A stretch of DNA of 41,100 bases from assembly GCA_964478915.1 (NCBI GenBank), contig CAYZKG010000006.1, forward strand, positions 1 to 41,100. The letters are read 5' to 3'. Both the position numbers and the translations under genes were made by a program. Positions 34,068 through 41,100 of the stretch are shown here, one piece after another. The notes under the pieces were generated by a model. That model had not been told where the DNA came from. It saw only the letters and a program-made list of their open reading frames with translations, and searched no databases. The DNA comes from CAYJUM01 sp964478915. Lineage in GTDB: Bacteria; Nitrospirota; Nitrospiria; Nitrospirales; Nitrospiraceae. The stretch's first letter is position 1. Every line of letters begins with the position of its first letter.

Positions 34068-35213
34068 CTAAGTCAACTCGGAGCGGTGTTCGATCGGAAT
34101 GTAGGGACGGTTGTGCTCGCCTTGATAGATCTGTTCCGGCCGGAAGAGCTTGTTCTCCCGAAGCTGCTCAAACCAGTGCGCCAGCCATCCCGCCACCCGG
34201 GCCATGGCGAAGATCGGGGTGAAGAAGTCCGGCTCGATCCCCATCTTGTCGTAGACGATGCCGGAATAGAAATCCACGTTCGGATAGACCTTCTTGTCCC
34301 GTAACAGCTCCGCGGACACGCGCTCCACTTCCAGTGCCGCCTCGTACAGTGGGGAGGACCCCAATTCCTTGAACAGCCGCTGGCACAGGTTCTGGAGGAT
34401 GGTCGCCCGCGGATCTTTCACCTTATAGACCCGGTGGCCCAGTCCCATGATCTTTTGCTTGCCTCGCAGCTTGCGCTCGAGGTAGGGACGGGCCCGATCG
34501 GGCGTGCCGATCTCCCGGAGCATCTGCACCACTTCTTCGTTCGCCCCGCCGTGGAGCGGGCCCTTGAGGGCTCCGATGGATGACGCCACCACCGTGTACG
34601 GATCAGCCAGCGTGGACGCAGTGACCATGCCCGTGAACGTGGACGCGTTCATCGTATGTTCGGCGTGGAGGATCAAGCAGACATCCAGGGTCCGACTGAC
34701 GAGGGAGTCCGGCACCAGATCGGTGAGCATGTAGAAAAAGTTCTGGCAGAAATCGAGATCGTCGCGGGGAGGAATCCAGTCATCGCCGCGACGGATCCTG
34801 GCGAAAGCCGCCACGATCGTGGGCAGCTTGGCGATCAACCGGACCGCCGACCAGTAATTGTTGTCCGGGTCCGTGACGTTCCTGCCGGGATAAAACATCC
34901 CGAGAGCCGCCACCGCAGCCTGGAGTGCATCCATGGGATGCCCGGGCTCGGGCAGGCACTTGATCAGGTCCACGATCCGGAATTTCAGCCGCCGGTGGCG
35001 GGTGACGTCTTCGACGAACCGAGCCAGCTCGCTGACGGTTGGGAGCTGCCCGAAGAGCAGGAGAAAGGCCGTCTCGAGAAACGTCGAGTGCGCGCACAAT
35101 TCCTCGATCCGGATGCCCCGGTATTCGAGGACCCCGCGCTGGCCGTCCACATCGCTGACCGCCGATTTGGCCGCAGGGATTCCCGCGAGACCTGGCATGA
35201 AATCATGCGGCAT
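34068..35213 (-). CDS. gltA: Citrate synthase
   Basis: Condenses acetyl-CoA and oxaloacetate, first step of the TCA cycle. The protein has 381 aa, the shorter (Gram-positive/archaeal-like) size class. Catalytic residues are in place: His in ILHAEHTMNASTF, His in GLGHRVYKVKDPRA, and Asp in NVDFYSGIVYDKMG; substrate region GPLHGGANEEV and MDALQAAVAALG are also typical. ATG 35213 (MPHDFMPGLAG) was chosen for the perfect GAGGAG seven bases upstream; in-frame codons up to 35288 overlap the intergenic inverted repeat and are rejected. A 2-methylcitrate synthase has similar motifs, but no prp genes are nearby. With PdhABC and FumC it supports an oxidative TCA route. Confidence 0.94.
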   Translation of the reverse strand: MPHDFMPGLAGIPAAKSAVSDVDGQRGVLEYRGIRIEELCAHSTFLETAFLLLFGQLPTVSELARFVEDVTRHRRLKFRIVDLIKCLPEPGHPMDALQAAVAALGMFYPGRNVTDPDNNYWSAVRLIAKLPTIVAAFARIRRGDDWIPPRDDLDFCQNFFYMLTDLVPDSLVSRTLDVCLILHAEHTMNASTFTGMVTASTLADPYTVVASSIGALKGPLHGGANEEVVQMLREIGTPDRARPYLERKLRGKQKIMGLGHRVYKVKDPRATILQNLCQRLFKELGSSPLYEAALEVERVSAELLRDKKVYPNVDFYSGIVYDKMGIEPDFFTPIFAMARVAGWLAHWFEQLRENKLFRPEQIYQGEHNRPYIPIEHRSELT

Positions 35214-35246
35214 TCTTAGCTCCTCGTCAGGCGTCGCTCGTATCTC

Positions 35247-35305
35247 GTGAAGCGTCTTTCGTTTGGCGGAAGACGCTTCACGCTTCACGCCTTACGCTTC
35301 ACGGT
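35247..35305. repeat. 12-bp inverted repeat with ACGCTTC heptamer tandem
   Basis: GTGAAGCGTCTT (35247-35258) and AAGACGCTTCAC (35270-35281) form a perfect 12-bp stem with an 11-base loop. The right arm runs into tandem heptamers ACGCTTC (35273), ACGCTTC (35280), ACGCCTT (35287) and ACGCTTC (35294). It fills the gap between the aldo/keto reductase stop and the gltA start and could act as a terminator, an mRNA stabiliser or a dispersed repetitive element. Confidence 0.75.
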
Positions 35306-35307
35306 CA

Positions 35308-36291
35308 CTAGGGTGGTCCCATAAATTCCGGCCCAAGCGGGGCGGGAACCGTTTCGGCCACGACCCGCTGCATCTCTTCACGGTCGACAGCCGGCAGAGT
35401 CCACCCGACCGCGCCGAGATGCTCCTTCACCTGCTCCGGCTTGCGGGCGCCACAGAGCGCGACGGTGACGCCGGGCTGATCCAGGCACCAGCGGATGGCC
35501 AGTTGAGCCAGGGTCTTGTTGTGACGTTCCGCCACCCGACGCAGCCGCTCGACGCAGGCTACATAGGTGCGAAAGGTCTGGCCCTGGAATTTCGGATCGA
35601 GCGCACGAACATCGCCGTTCTGAAAGGTCTCGTTCCCGCGATATTTGCCGGTCAGCAGGCCACGGCACAGCGGGCCGTAGATCAGCGTCGCGAGCCCCCG
35701 GCTCAGGCAAAACGGCAGAAGCGTCTCTTCGATGCCGCGCTCGAACAGATTATGCGGCGGTTGGACGGCTTGCACGGGCCCCGCTTTTACGCAGCGTTCG
35801 ATCTGAGCGACCGTAAAGTTGCTGACCCCGATGAACCGGACCTTGCCCTGCCGGCGGGCTTCCACCAGCGCCGCCATCGTCTCCTCAACCGGGGTGCGGG
35901 CATCCGGCCAGTGAATCTGGTAGAGATCGATATGGTTCGTGCGCAGCCTTCGCAGGCTCTCTTCGAGCTCGGTGACGATCCGCGCCGGCGCGGAGTTGCG
36001 CCACACGCGGGTCTTTTCCGGGTTCCATTCCAGGCCGGCCTTCGTCGCCAGGATGATCCGATCGCGATGGCCGGATTCCGCCACCGCTCGCCCGACCAGC
36101 TCTTCGGAACGGCCATGACCGTAGATCGGGGCGGTGTCGATCAGATTGATGCCTGAATCGATGGCGGTCCGGATCGCGGCCAAGGACTCCCCGTCGTCCG
36201 CCCCGCTCCACATCCAGCCCCCGACCACCCACGTACCCAGGCCGATGACGGAGACTTTGAGCCCCGTTCCACCGAGTTCTCGGTATTCCAT
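35308..36291 (-). CDS. Aldo/keto reductase
   Basis: NADPH-dependent (beta/alpha)8 oxidoreductase of about 327 aa. The catalytic tetrad is visible: Asp52 and Tyr57 (DTAPIYGHGRSEE), Lys84 (ATKAGLEW) and His127 (YQIHWPD). The C-terminal cofactor region has CGARKPEQVKEHLGA. This is the AKR11/YhdN-type arrangement acting on aldehydes or sugars, and the physiological substrate is unknown. ATG 36291 is taken over GTG 36294; a G-rich GGGGGCGG stands before both. A consensus promoter lies at 36319-36348. It is separated from downstream gltA by the inverted-repeat element, so cotranscription is uncertain. Confidence 0.92.
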   Translation of the reverse strand: MEYRELGGTGLKVSVIGLGTWVVGGWMWSGADDGESLAAIRTAIDSGINLIDTAPIYGHGRSEELVGRAVAESGHRDRIILATKAGLEWNPEKTRVWRNSAPARIVTELEESLRRLRTNHIDLYQIHWPDARTPVEETMAALVEARRQGKVRFIGVSNFTVAQIERCVKAGPVQAVQPPHNLFERGIEETLLPFCLSRGLATLIYGPLCRGLLTGKYRGNETFQNGDVRALDPKFQGQTFRTYVACVERLRRVAERHNKTLAQLAIRWCLDQPGVTVALCGARKPEQVKEHLGAVGWTLPAVDREEMQRVVAETVPAPLGPEFMGPP

Positions 36292-36318
36292 CACACCGCC
36301 CCCAAGCTGCCACCGTGG

Positions 36319-36348
36319 ATTCTAGTGGCCGCCAAATTCAGGAGTCAA
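36319..36348 (-). promoter_or_regulatory. Sigma70-type promoter of the aldo/keto reductase gene
   Basis: Minus strand TTGACT (36348-36343), 18-base spacer, TAGAAT (36324-36319); predicted start about 36312, a leader of about 20 bases. Confidence 0.65.
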
Positions 36349-36367
36349 GAAACGTACGCGCATTCCC

Positions 36368-36397
36368 TTGAAATCGGCCGGTCCGCTTCGGCATACT
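36368..36397 (+). promoter_or_regulatory. Sigma70-type promoter of the exported protein gene at 36433
   Basis: TTGAAA (36368-36373), 18-base spacer, CATACT (36392-36397), about 30 bases before ATG 36433. It faces away from the aldo/keto reductase promoter 20 bases to the left. Confidence 0.5.
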
Positions 36398-36432
36398 GGG
36401 CGGCAGGAGCTCTGCACCAAGACCATGGACAG

Positions 36433-36849
36433 ATGAAGACGCGGCCACTCGGCAAAGCAGGGACTCGCGCGCTGGCGGGTGCATTCGTGTTGTTGTTCGG
36501 CGGGATGGCGGTGGCCGAGGCACAGCAGGACCCGCTTCTCATCTTTGCGGTGGTGACCAAGGTGCCGAAAGACAAAAGCAAGGTGACGGCGCAAATCGTC
36601 GTGGGGGCCGGGGGTGGCACGGTTACGGAAACGATTCTGATCGCCTCCGATGCCGTGCAGGAAAACCTCATCTGGAAAAAGCTCGAGGTGTGCCATTCTC
36701 TCCGCGCGGAGGCGTGGAAGAACCCTGATGGCTATCGCGTCGTGTCGGTGAAAGTTCTCGATGCGGGAATGCTGCCGATGGCCCTACAGGGCATCGCCGG
36801 GGATTGCTTGCTGAAGAAGGCGCTGGAATTCGCGCCGCTCGTGGACTAG
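36433..36849 (+). CDS. Small exported protein of unknown function
   Basis: 138 aa from ATG 36433 with a good signal peptide (KTRPLGKAGTRALAGAFVLL then FGGMAVAEAQQ; predicted cleavage after AEA). The mature part is short and strand-rich: DPLLIFAVVTKVPKDKSKVT, QIVVGAGGGTVTETILIASD, and a C-terminal part with two cysteines (EVCHSLRAEAW and AGDCLLKKALEF) that could pair as a disulfide outside the cytoplasm. I do not recognise the family. Upstream in-frame codons (from 36325) overlap the divergent promoters and are rejected. The ribosome binding site is poor (GGACAG). Confidence 0.72.
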   Translation: MKTRPLGKAGTRALAGAFVLLFGGMAVAEAQQDPLLIFAVVTKVPKDKSKVTAQIVVGAGGGTVTETILIASDAVQENLIWKKLEVCHSLRAEAWKNPDGYRVVSVKVLDAGMLPMALQGIAGDCLLKKALEFAPLVD

Positions 36850-36952
36850 GTGGCTGCGACCGTTGTGCGGGCATCAGCTACGACACGTGTGAACCGGGTT
36901 CGCGAACGTCTGTCGCACGATTGCCGTTGCCATGCTTCTGCTGAGCGAGAGA

Positions 36953-37318
36953 CTAGGCGCAGTCCGGACAGACGGTGCGTTCCTGCTCGGCGCGCGACTC
37001 TTCCGCCGTGAGCGGAAATTGCTGGTCGCACTTGGCGCACTGGCGGATCTCGAAAAACGCCACGCCGTCTTTGTCGATCTCGGTGGGAAGCAGCAGCTCG
37101 GCGGGGTCGTATCCGATCATCGCGCCGTCGGAGAACTTCACGACCGCCAGCCGGACGTTGAACAACTCAAACACCGCTTCCTGGCCCTTGCGCTCCGGCA
37201 CATGGCCCATCACGAATACCGGCTGACCGCGCCGCTTGGTGCGCAAATCTTTCAGCGTGCGTCGCCCTTCGGCGGCACAGGCGAACTCCCCGCTCGAACT
37301 TGTTCCTGCCGTCGGCAT
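36953..37318 (-). CDS. Zinc-ribbon protein of unknown function
   Basis: About 121 aa. The middle part (GQPVFVMGHVPERKGQEAVF, then VRLAVVKFSDGAMIGYDPAE) looks like a small beta domain. The C-terminus carries two knuckles, CAKC and CPDC, 26 residues apart, flanking DQQFPLTAEESRAEQER: a probable four-cysteine zinc site. The lone CAAEG near residue 14 gives a fifth cysteine. There is no signal peptide. The start is uncertain: ATG 37318 (weak ribosome binding site) or TTG 37333. It is flanked by small divergent and convergent genes and seems monocistronic. No function is claimed. Confidence 0.7.
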   Translation of the reverse strand: MPTAGTSSSGEFACAAEGRRTLKDLRTKRRGQPVFVMGHVPERKGQEAVFELFNVRLAVVKFSDGAMIGYDPAELLLPTEIDKDGVAFFEIRQCAKCDQQFPLTAEESRAEQERTVCPDCA

Positions 37319-37416
37319 ACTCTTGCTTCGCAAGCAGGCTTGTTGAGAGATGGCTTACCACATGAGAAAAAACGACGTCAAGCTATCGAAAACCGTGTGA
37401 TGGGGGTATGCGGAGT

Positions 37417-37767
37417 ATGAAAATCACGATCTACCAGAAGCCCACCTGCTCCACCTGCCGGGAGGCTCTCAAGCTCGTTCAAGCCAGCGGGCTGCCCTAT
37501 CAGACCGTCAATTACTACGAGACGCCGTTCACCAAGCCTGAGCTCAAACGGCTGTTGAAGAAGGCCGGTCTGACGGCGAAAGATATACTGCGGACCAAGG
37601 AAGAGCTGTACAAGTCCCTGGGGCTGGCCCGCAAAACGTTGACCGAAGACGAGCTCCTCGAGCTGATGGTCAAACACCCGGACCTGATTCAGCGCCCGCT
37701 CGTCGAGAAAGGCGAGAAGGTGATCTTGGCGCGACCGGCCGAGACGGTCAAGCAGCTACTCTTCTAG
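37417..37767 (+). CDS. ArsC/Spx-family (YffB-like) thioredoxin-fold protein
   Basis: 116-aa protein starting MKITIYQKPTCSTCREALKL: the N-terminal CxxC of the ArsC/Spx/YffB family. It continues with NYYETPFTKPELKRLLKKAG, KDILRTKEELYKSLGLA, ELLELMVKHPDLIQRPLVEKGEKVILARP, where family members carry the R-P-x-V/I catalytic or structural loop. True glutaredoxin-linked arsenate reductases use a single active cysteine and an R-x-x-R set I cannot confirm, and no ars genes are nearby. An arsenate reductase call is therefore possible but not safe; a redox regulator is equally plausible. ATG 37417 is chosen; ATG 37408 adds three residues. Its 3' end overlaps the convergent RNase D gene by 12 bases. Confidence 0.88.
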   Translation: MKITIYQKPTCSTCREALKLVQASGLPYQTVNYYETPFTKPELKRLLKKAGLTAKDILRTKEELYKSLGLARKTLTEDELLELMVKHPDLIQRPLVEKGEKVILARPAETVKQLLF

Positions 37768-38952
37768 CCGAAGCTTTCCCGTCTGCCGGTCCAACCTGAC
37801 GGCGATCTTCCCGTCCAGGACCCGAAGCAAGGTCTCGCCGGCGAGCTTCCGTCGCCAGCCTTGCAGGATCGGCAGATTGAGGGCATCGCGATTGCGTTTG
37901 GCCTCGACCAAGGCCTGAAGATCGGCCGCGCTGGCCAAGAGACTCGGCGCGATCTCCATTTCCTCCGCACGAGCCTTGAGCACCGCCTGCAAGAGTTCGA
38001 CCCGGCCGGCCGCCTCCGGATCGGGTCGTTTGCTTCGGGGAACCTGCGGCCACTCCGATTCCGGAACGCTCAGGCCGCTTCGGATGGCTGCCAGGATCCT
38101 CTCCCCGTTTCTGTCCGCCTCGGCATGGTGGACTCCGCGGGTCGCCCGCAACGCGCTCCGGCTTTCGGGGGGGCGGCGGGCCAGCTCCAGCAACACGTCG
38201 TCGCGCATCACTCGTCCTCGCGGCACATTCCTGGTCCGGGCCTCCTCGTCACGCCACGCCACCAGCTCCCGGAGCACCGCCACGGACCGCGGCTTGAGGT
38301 TCTCCCAGCCGCGGATCCGTTGAAACCGCAAGCGCGGATCCCGTGAGCCGTCGCTGACCTTTCGCTCGAGGCGGCTCAACTCCTCTTTGAGCCACTCCAT
38401 CCGCCCCAGGGATTCCAATCGCTTCTTGAGATGCTCGGACACCGGCAGCAGGTACTGAACGTCTTCCAGCGCGTAGCTGAGCTGGTCGTCCGTGAGCGGC
38501 CGCTGACTCCAGTTGGTCAGCGTGGATGATTTCTCCAGCTTGATGCCCAGGATCCGGTGCACCAACTGGGCGTACGCCATCTGGGTGCCGTATCCCACCA
38601 TGGCCGCCGCGGGTTGCGTGTCGAAGATCCGGGCAGGGAGCCGACCGGCATAAACATAGAACAGCTCCAGGTCTTGCCTGCCCGCGTGGATGACCTTTTC
38701 GATCCGCTCGTCGCACAACAGCTCCCAGAAGCAATCCATCCGCCCGGAGCCGCTGACCGCCGGGAAGTCGATGATCGCCGTGAGGCCGTCGGAGGCCACC
38801 TGGATCAACTCCAGCCGAGGCACGAAGCTCTCTTCTCCGACAAACTCCGTGTCCACCGCGATCCGCTCGTGCTCGCGAAGCCGGTTACAGAAAGAGATCA
38901 GCGTGTGCGGGTCGGAAATGTACACGCGAGGCGTCAGAGGTTCACCATTCAC
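37756..38952 (-). CDS. rnd: Ribonuclease D
   Basis: 3'-5' exoribonuclease that trims tRNA and other small RNA 3' ends. The DEDDy active site is complete: Asp34 and Glu36 (AVDTEFVGE), Asp94 (HAGRQDLELF), Tyr160 and Asp164 (YALEDVQYLL). HRDC domains follow, the first at about 220-295 (LKPRSVAVLRELVAWRDEEA, NVPRGRVMRDDVLLELARRPP in segments), then a region with LLASAADLQALVEA. At 398 aa it has the usual length. It starts with GTG 38952 inside the end of the J-domain gene (11-base overlap), indicating translational coupling, and ends within the convergent ArsC-like gene. Confidence 0.93.
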   Translation of the reverse strand: MNGEPLTPRVYISDPHTLISFCNRLREHERIAVDTEFVGEESFVPRLELIQVASDGLTAIIDFPAVSGSGRMDCFWELLCDERIEKVIHAGRQDLELFYVYAGRLPARIFDTQPAAAMVGYGTQMAYAQLVHRILGIKLEKSSTLTNWSQRPLTDDQLSYALEDVQYLLPVSEHLKKRLESLGRMEWLKEELSRLERKVSDGSRDPRLRFQRIRGWENLKPRSVAVLRELVAWRDEEARTRNVPRGRVMRDDVLLELARRPPESRSALRATRGVHHAEADRNGERILAAIRSGLSVPESEWPQVPRSKRPDPEAAGRVELLQAVLKARAEEMEIAPSLLASAADLQALVEAKRNRDALNLPILQGWRRKLAGETLLRVLDGKIAVRLDRQTGKLRLEE

Positions 38953-39547
38953 GGGGAGGTTCGGCTTGGGTCATGCTCAAATGTTCCTTCAGGTACTGGT
39001 ACGCCTCGATGATCCGACGGAGCTCCGGCTCGGAGCTGCGGTCCCCTTTTCTCGCATCCGGATGCAGGCTCTTGGCTCGACGCCGAAACGTCGCGGTGAT
39101 CGCCGAGAGGGAGCTTCCATCGGCGAGACCCAGCACGTGGTAGGCTTCCGCCGCGGAAGCGATCTCACCGAGAGAGCCGTCCGGCTCCCCGCCTCCGCCT
39201 GCCGCCCTGAAAAAATCGGCAAAATTGATTCTTCGCCGCCGACGCCTCGGGCGCTGGCGCACCTCGCTGTCGATCTCCTCGAAGCGATCCTCCATGAACT
39301 CAAGCCGGGATTCCAGCCGGTTGGCGCCGGAGAGGTCATGAATCCGGCTGAGCTCTTCTTCAATGAGCGGCAACGCCCGGTCGATCTCGTCCAGTGCCTC
39401 CTCGATCCTAAAATAAGTGTCCATCCGGTCCTGCATGACATGGTCGATCGCAAAATCGACACACTCATCGGCCCTGGCCTTGAGTTCCTGGATCCGCCGG
39501 CGCATCCCTATCTGATACCGGGCCAGCTTCTTTGTGTTAAAGGGCAT
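38942..39547 (-). CDS. J-domain protein with N-terminal helical region
   Basis: 201 aa from ATG 39547. The first half is charged and helical, probably coiled-coil (MRRRIQELKARADECVDFAI, RIEEALDEIDRALPLIEEEL, SRIHDLSGANRLESRLEFME), followed by a basic patch (QRPRRRRRRINFADFF). The last 65 residues form a J domain: AYHVLGLADGSSLSAITATF, RRRAKSLHPDARKG with the HPD tripeptide, and RRIIEAYQYLKEHL. The J domain is at the C-terminus rather than the N-terminus, and the Gly/Phe and zinc-finger parts of DnaJ are missing, so this is a specialised DnaK co-chaperone (class C-like). The client is unknown. rnd overlaps its end by 11 bases; malic enzyme lies 60 bases upstream. Confidence 0.85.
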   Translation of the reverse strand: MPFNTKKLARYQIGMRRRIQELKARADECVDFAIDHVMQDRMDTYFRIEEALDEIDRALPLIEEELSRIHDLSGANRLESRLEFMEDRFEEIDSEVRQRPRRRRRRINFADFFRAAGGGGEPDGSLGEIASAAEAYHVLGLADGSSLSAITATFRRRAKSLHPDARKGDRSSEPELRRIIEAYQYLKEHLSMTQAEPPREW

Positions 39548-39607
39548 AGCACCCGTGCGCGCTGCCACGACCGGCGGGCGGATCATCTCCGCGCCGGCGC
39601 CATTGTA

Positions 39608-41032
39608 TCACGAGCTCAATGCAACATGGCGGGCGACGCCGCTGTCCCGTGCGGCCTGGGCAACCGCGTTCGAGACCCGAGGCACCACCTGTTTGTCAAA
39701 GATGCTGGGGATGATGTAGTCCTCACTCAAGGTGGCCTCCGGGATGATCTCGGCGATGGCGTGGGCCGCGGCCAGCTTCATGGGCTCGTTGATTTCCCGC
39801 GCCTGCACATCGAGCGCTCCCCGGAAGATACCCGGGAAGGCCAGCGCGTTGTTGATCTGGTTCGGATAATCCGATCGCCCCGTGGCAAAAATGCGGCACC
39901 GCGAGATCGCCAGGTCCGGAGCAATTTCCGGATCGGGATTGGCCATGGCAAACACGACCCGATCGTCAGCCATCAGCTCCAGGTCCTCCGGGCGCAGGAC
40001 ATTGCCGACCGACAGGCCGATGAACACATCGGCCTCCTTCAACGCATCCTGGAGGGTTCCGATAGGCCGATCCTCATGGAAGCATGCCGTCAGATCGTGC
40101 CGGTGGGCCTTGAGCTTGTCGCCGTCTCCGGACAGGACGATGCCCGCCCGGCTGCACCCCGTCAGATGACCGACTCCGGCGGCGAGGAGGATCTGGCAAC
40201 AGGTCAAGCCCGCGGCCCCGAGTCCGTTGACCACCACCCGGACCTTTTCGAACTTTTTCCCCGTCACCTTCAAGGCGTTCTTCAGCGCCGCGAGGATGAT
40301 CACGGCAGTCCCGTGCTGATCGTCATGCATCACCGGAATCTCCAGCGTCTCCTTCAACCGCCGCTCGATCTCGAAGCAGCGCGGCGCGCTGATGTCCTCC
40401 AGATTGATGCCGCCGAAGCTCGGCGCAATCCCCTCCACGATACGGACGATCTCGGTCGGGTCCTGGGTGTTGAGGCAGATGGGCCACGCGTCGATGCCGG
40501 CCAATTCGCGGAAGAGCATCGCTTTGCCCTCCATGACCGGCAGGGCGGCCTCGGGGCCCAGATTGCCCAGCCCCAGAATCGCGGACCCATCCGACACGAT
40601 AGCCACGCTGTTGCTCTTCGTCGTCCAGGCATAGACCTTGGAGCGATCCTTGGCGATCGCCTGGCTGACCCGGCCGACTCCGGGGGTGTACACCATGGAG
40701 AGCGTGTTCCTCGACGTGATGGGCAGTTTGCTCTCGACCCGGATTTTACCCCCGAGGTGGAGAAAGAAAATGCGGTCGGAAGAGGAGAGCACCTTGACAT
40801 CCGGCACGCCATTCAGCCGCTTCAGGACGCGTTCGCCGTGGTCTTCACTTCGCACATCGAAGGTCACATCTCGGACGATCTTTTCAGGCGAGGCCGAGAC
40901 GATGTCCACCGCCCCCAGATTTGCGCTTTCTTCCGCCAGCACCGTCGCCACGCGGGCAAACATGCCGGGACGGTTTGCCAGTTCCAGCCGGACGGTCAAT
41001 CGGTAGTTTGAATAGGGCCCCTCTTGAGCCAT
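39608..41032 (-). CDS. Malic enzyme with N-terminal ACT domain
   Basis: Oxidative decarboxylation of malate to pyruvate with NAD(P), linking the TCA cycle to pyruvate and PDH. 474 aa: an ACT domain at about 10-85 (RLTVRLELANRPGMFARVAT, VLAEESANLGAVDIVSAS), then the malic enzyme with MVYTPGVGRVSQAI (catalytic Tyr), KSNSVAIVSDGSAILGLGNLG, GGINLEDISAPRCFEIE, PVMHDDQHGTAVI (metal Asp/His), the Rossmann GLGAAGLTC, and MANPDPEI and SDYPNQINNALAFPGIFRGAL near the C-terminus. It lacks the phosphotransacetylase-like domain of large bacterial malic enzymes. The ACT domain suggests allosteric control by an amino acid or similar ligand. ATG 41032 follows GGAGGGAGGGGG. Confidence 0.95.
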   Translation of the reverse strand: MAQEGPYSNYRLTVRLELANRPGMFARVATVLAEESANLGAVDIVSASPEKIVRDVTFDVRSEDHGERVLKRLNGVPDVKVLSSSDRIFFLHLGGKIRVESKLPITSRNTLSMVYTPGVGRVSQAIAKDRSKVYAWTTKSNSVAIVSDGSAILGLGNLGPEAALPVMEGKAMLFRELAGIDAWPICLNTQDPTEIVRIVEGIAPSFGGINLEDISAPRCFEIERRLKETLEIPVMHDDQHGTAVIILAALKNALKVTGKKFEKVRVVVNGLGAAGLTCCQILLAAGVGHLTGCSRAGIVLSGDGDKLKAHRHDLTACFHEDRPIGTLQDALKEADVFIGLSVGNVLRPEDLELMADDRVVFAMANPDPEIAPDLAISRCRIFATGRSDYPNQINNALAFPGIFRGALDVQAREINEPMKLAAAHAIAEIIPEATLSEDYIIPSIFDKQVVPRVSNAVAQAARDSGVARHVALSS

Positions 41033-41052
41033 GTGCCCCCTCCCTCCTGAGC

Positions 41053-41080
41053 GATTGTCTCATTGATGATTGTACCATTG
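41053..41080. repeat. ATTG repeats spaced 7-8 bases upstream of the malic enzyme gene
   Basis: ATTG occurs at 41054, 41062, 41069 and 41077 (CAAT on the minus strand), spaced 8, 7 and 8 bases. It lies 20-48 bases before the malic enzyme start. It resembles the other short-period spacers of this window. Confidence 0.4.
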
Positions 41081-41100
41081 CTCGTCAAATTCTTCGCCGT

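Noticed and set aside
37417..37767. Firm call as arsenate reductase ArsC
   Set aside because: The CxxC start is shared by Spx and YffB proteins, and no arsenic gene is nearby.
38690..41011. A 773-codon open frame on the plus strand opposite malic enzyme, the J-domain gene and rnd
   Set aside because: It is an antisense shadow of high-GC codon use: Arg/His/Asp-rich, no recognisable domain, spans three well-supported genes.

Overview
The window is a gene-dense, high-GC bacterial chromosome segment. It carries 44 protein-coding genes, the first of them cut by the left edge. I see no rRNA, tRNA, CRISPR array, transposase, integrase or phage gene, and no gene-free stretch reaches 300 bases (the longest are 5665-5938 and 26494-26743). 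Many starts are GTG or TTG with clear Shine-Dalgarno sequences, and many neighbours overlap by 1-15 bases. The gene set, the style of the proteins and the small CxxC zinc-ribbon protein at 5461-5664 remind me of Nitrospirota (Nitrospira-like). No phylogenetic marker search was possible, so this is an inference; NC10/Methylomirabilota or a deltaproteobacterial relative remain possible.

Region 1 (1-5664, minus strand) reads mrp, Rieske ferredoxin, pdhA, pdhB, an unrecognised 122-aa protein, pdhC, lipA. This is a pyruvate dehydrogenase operon with the enzyme that lipoylates its E2, preceded by an Fe-S carrier and an Fe-S protein. A strong promoter sits immediately in front of pdhA. Region 2 (5939-12322) holds a membrane fatty-acid desaturase divergent from a bifunctional proline dehydrogenase/P5C dehydrogenase (putA), an exported protein of unknown function, and an SDR reductase-bioD pair.

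Region 3 (12308-26493, minus strand) is a run of 15 genes, almost all closely spaced: clpC, TPR protein, tsaD, hflX, nth, yicC, gmk, rpoZ, coaBC, TPR protein, aroQ, efp, accB, accC, thiE. It mixes proteostasis, tRNA modification, ribosome rescue, DNA repair, nucleotide, CoA, chorismate and fatty-acid/biotin metabolism. A consensus promoter precedes clpC and another precedes aroQ.

Region 4 (26494-33969) has nadK facing a ferredoxin-NADP reductase-like flavoprotein (their stop codons overlap). The minus-strand operon GYD protein-fumC-cupin-flavoprotein is divergent from a plus-strand set of a small protein, a DegP-type lipoprotein protease and an exported FKBP/SlyD-like isomerase. Region 5 (34068-41032) has citrate synthase, an aldo/keto reductase, small exported and zinc-ribbon proteins, an ArsC/Spx-like protein, RNase D, a J-domain protein and an ACT-domain malic enzyme. 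Together PDH, citrate synthase, fumarase and malic enzyme indicate an oxidative TCA-type central metabolism.

The content is mainly housekeeping, and I found no defence, secretion or biosynthetic island. The most notable signals are (i) hflX, whose family-like N-terminus continues upstream of any standard start codon to an ATT 14 bases after tsaD; (ii) two consensus promoters whose predicted start sites fall on the ATG (pdhA and the small protein at 31570), suggesting leaderless mRNAs; (iii) degenerate 7-8-base-period repeats in several spacers; and (iv) an orphan gene inside the PDH operon.
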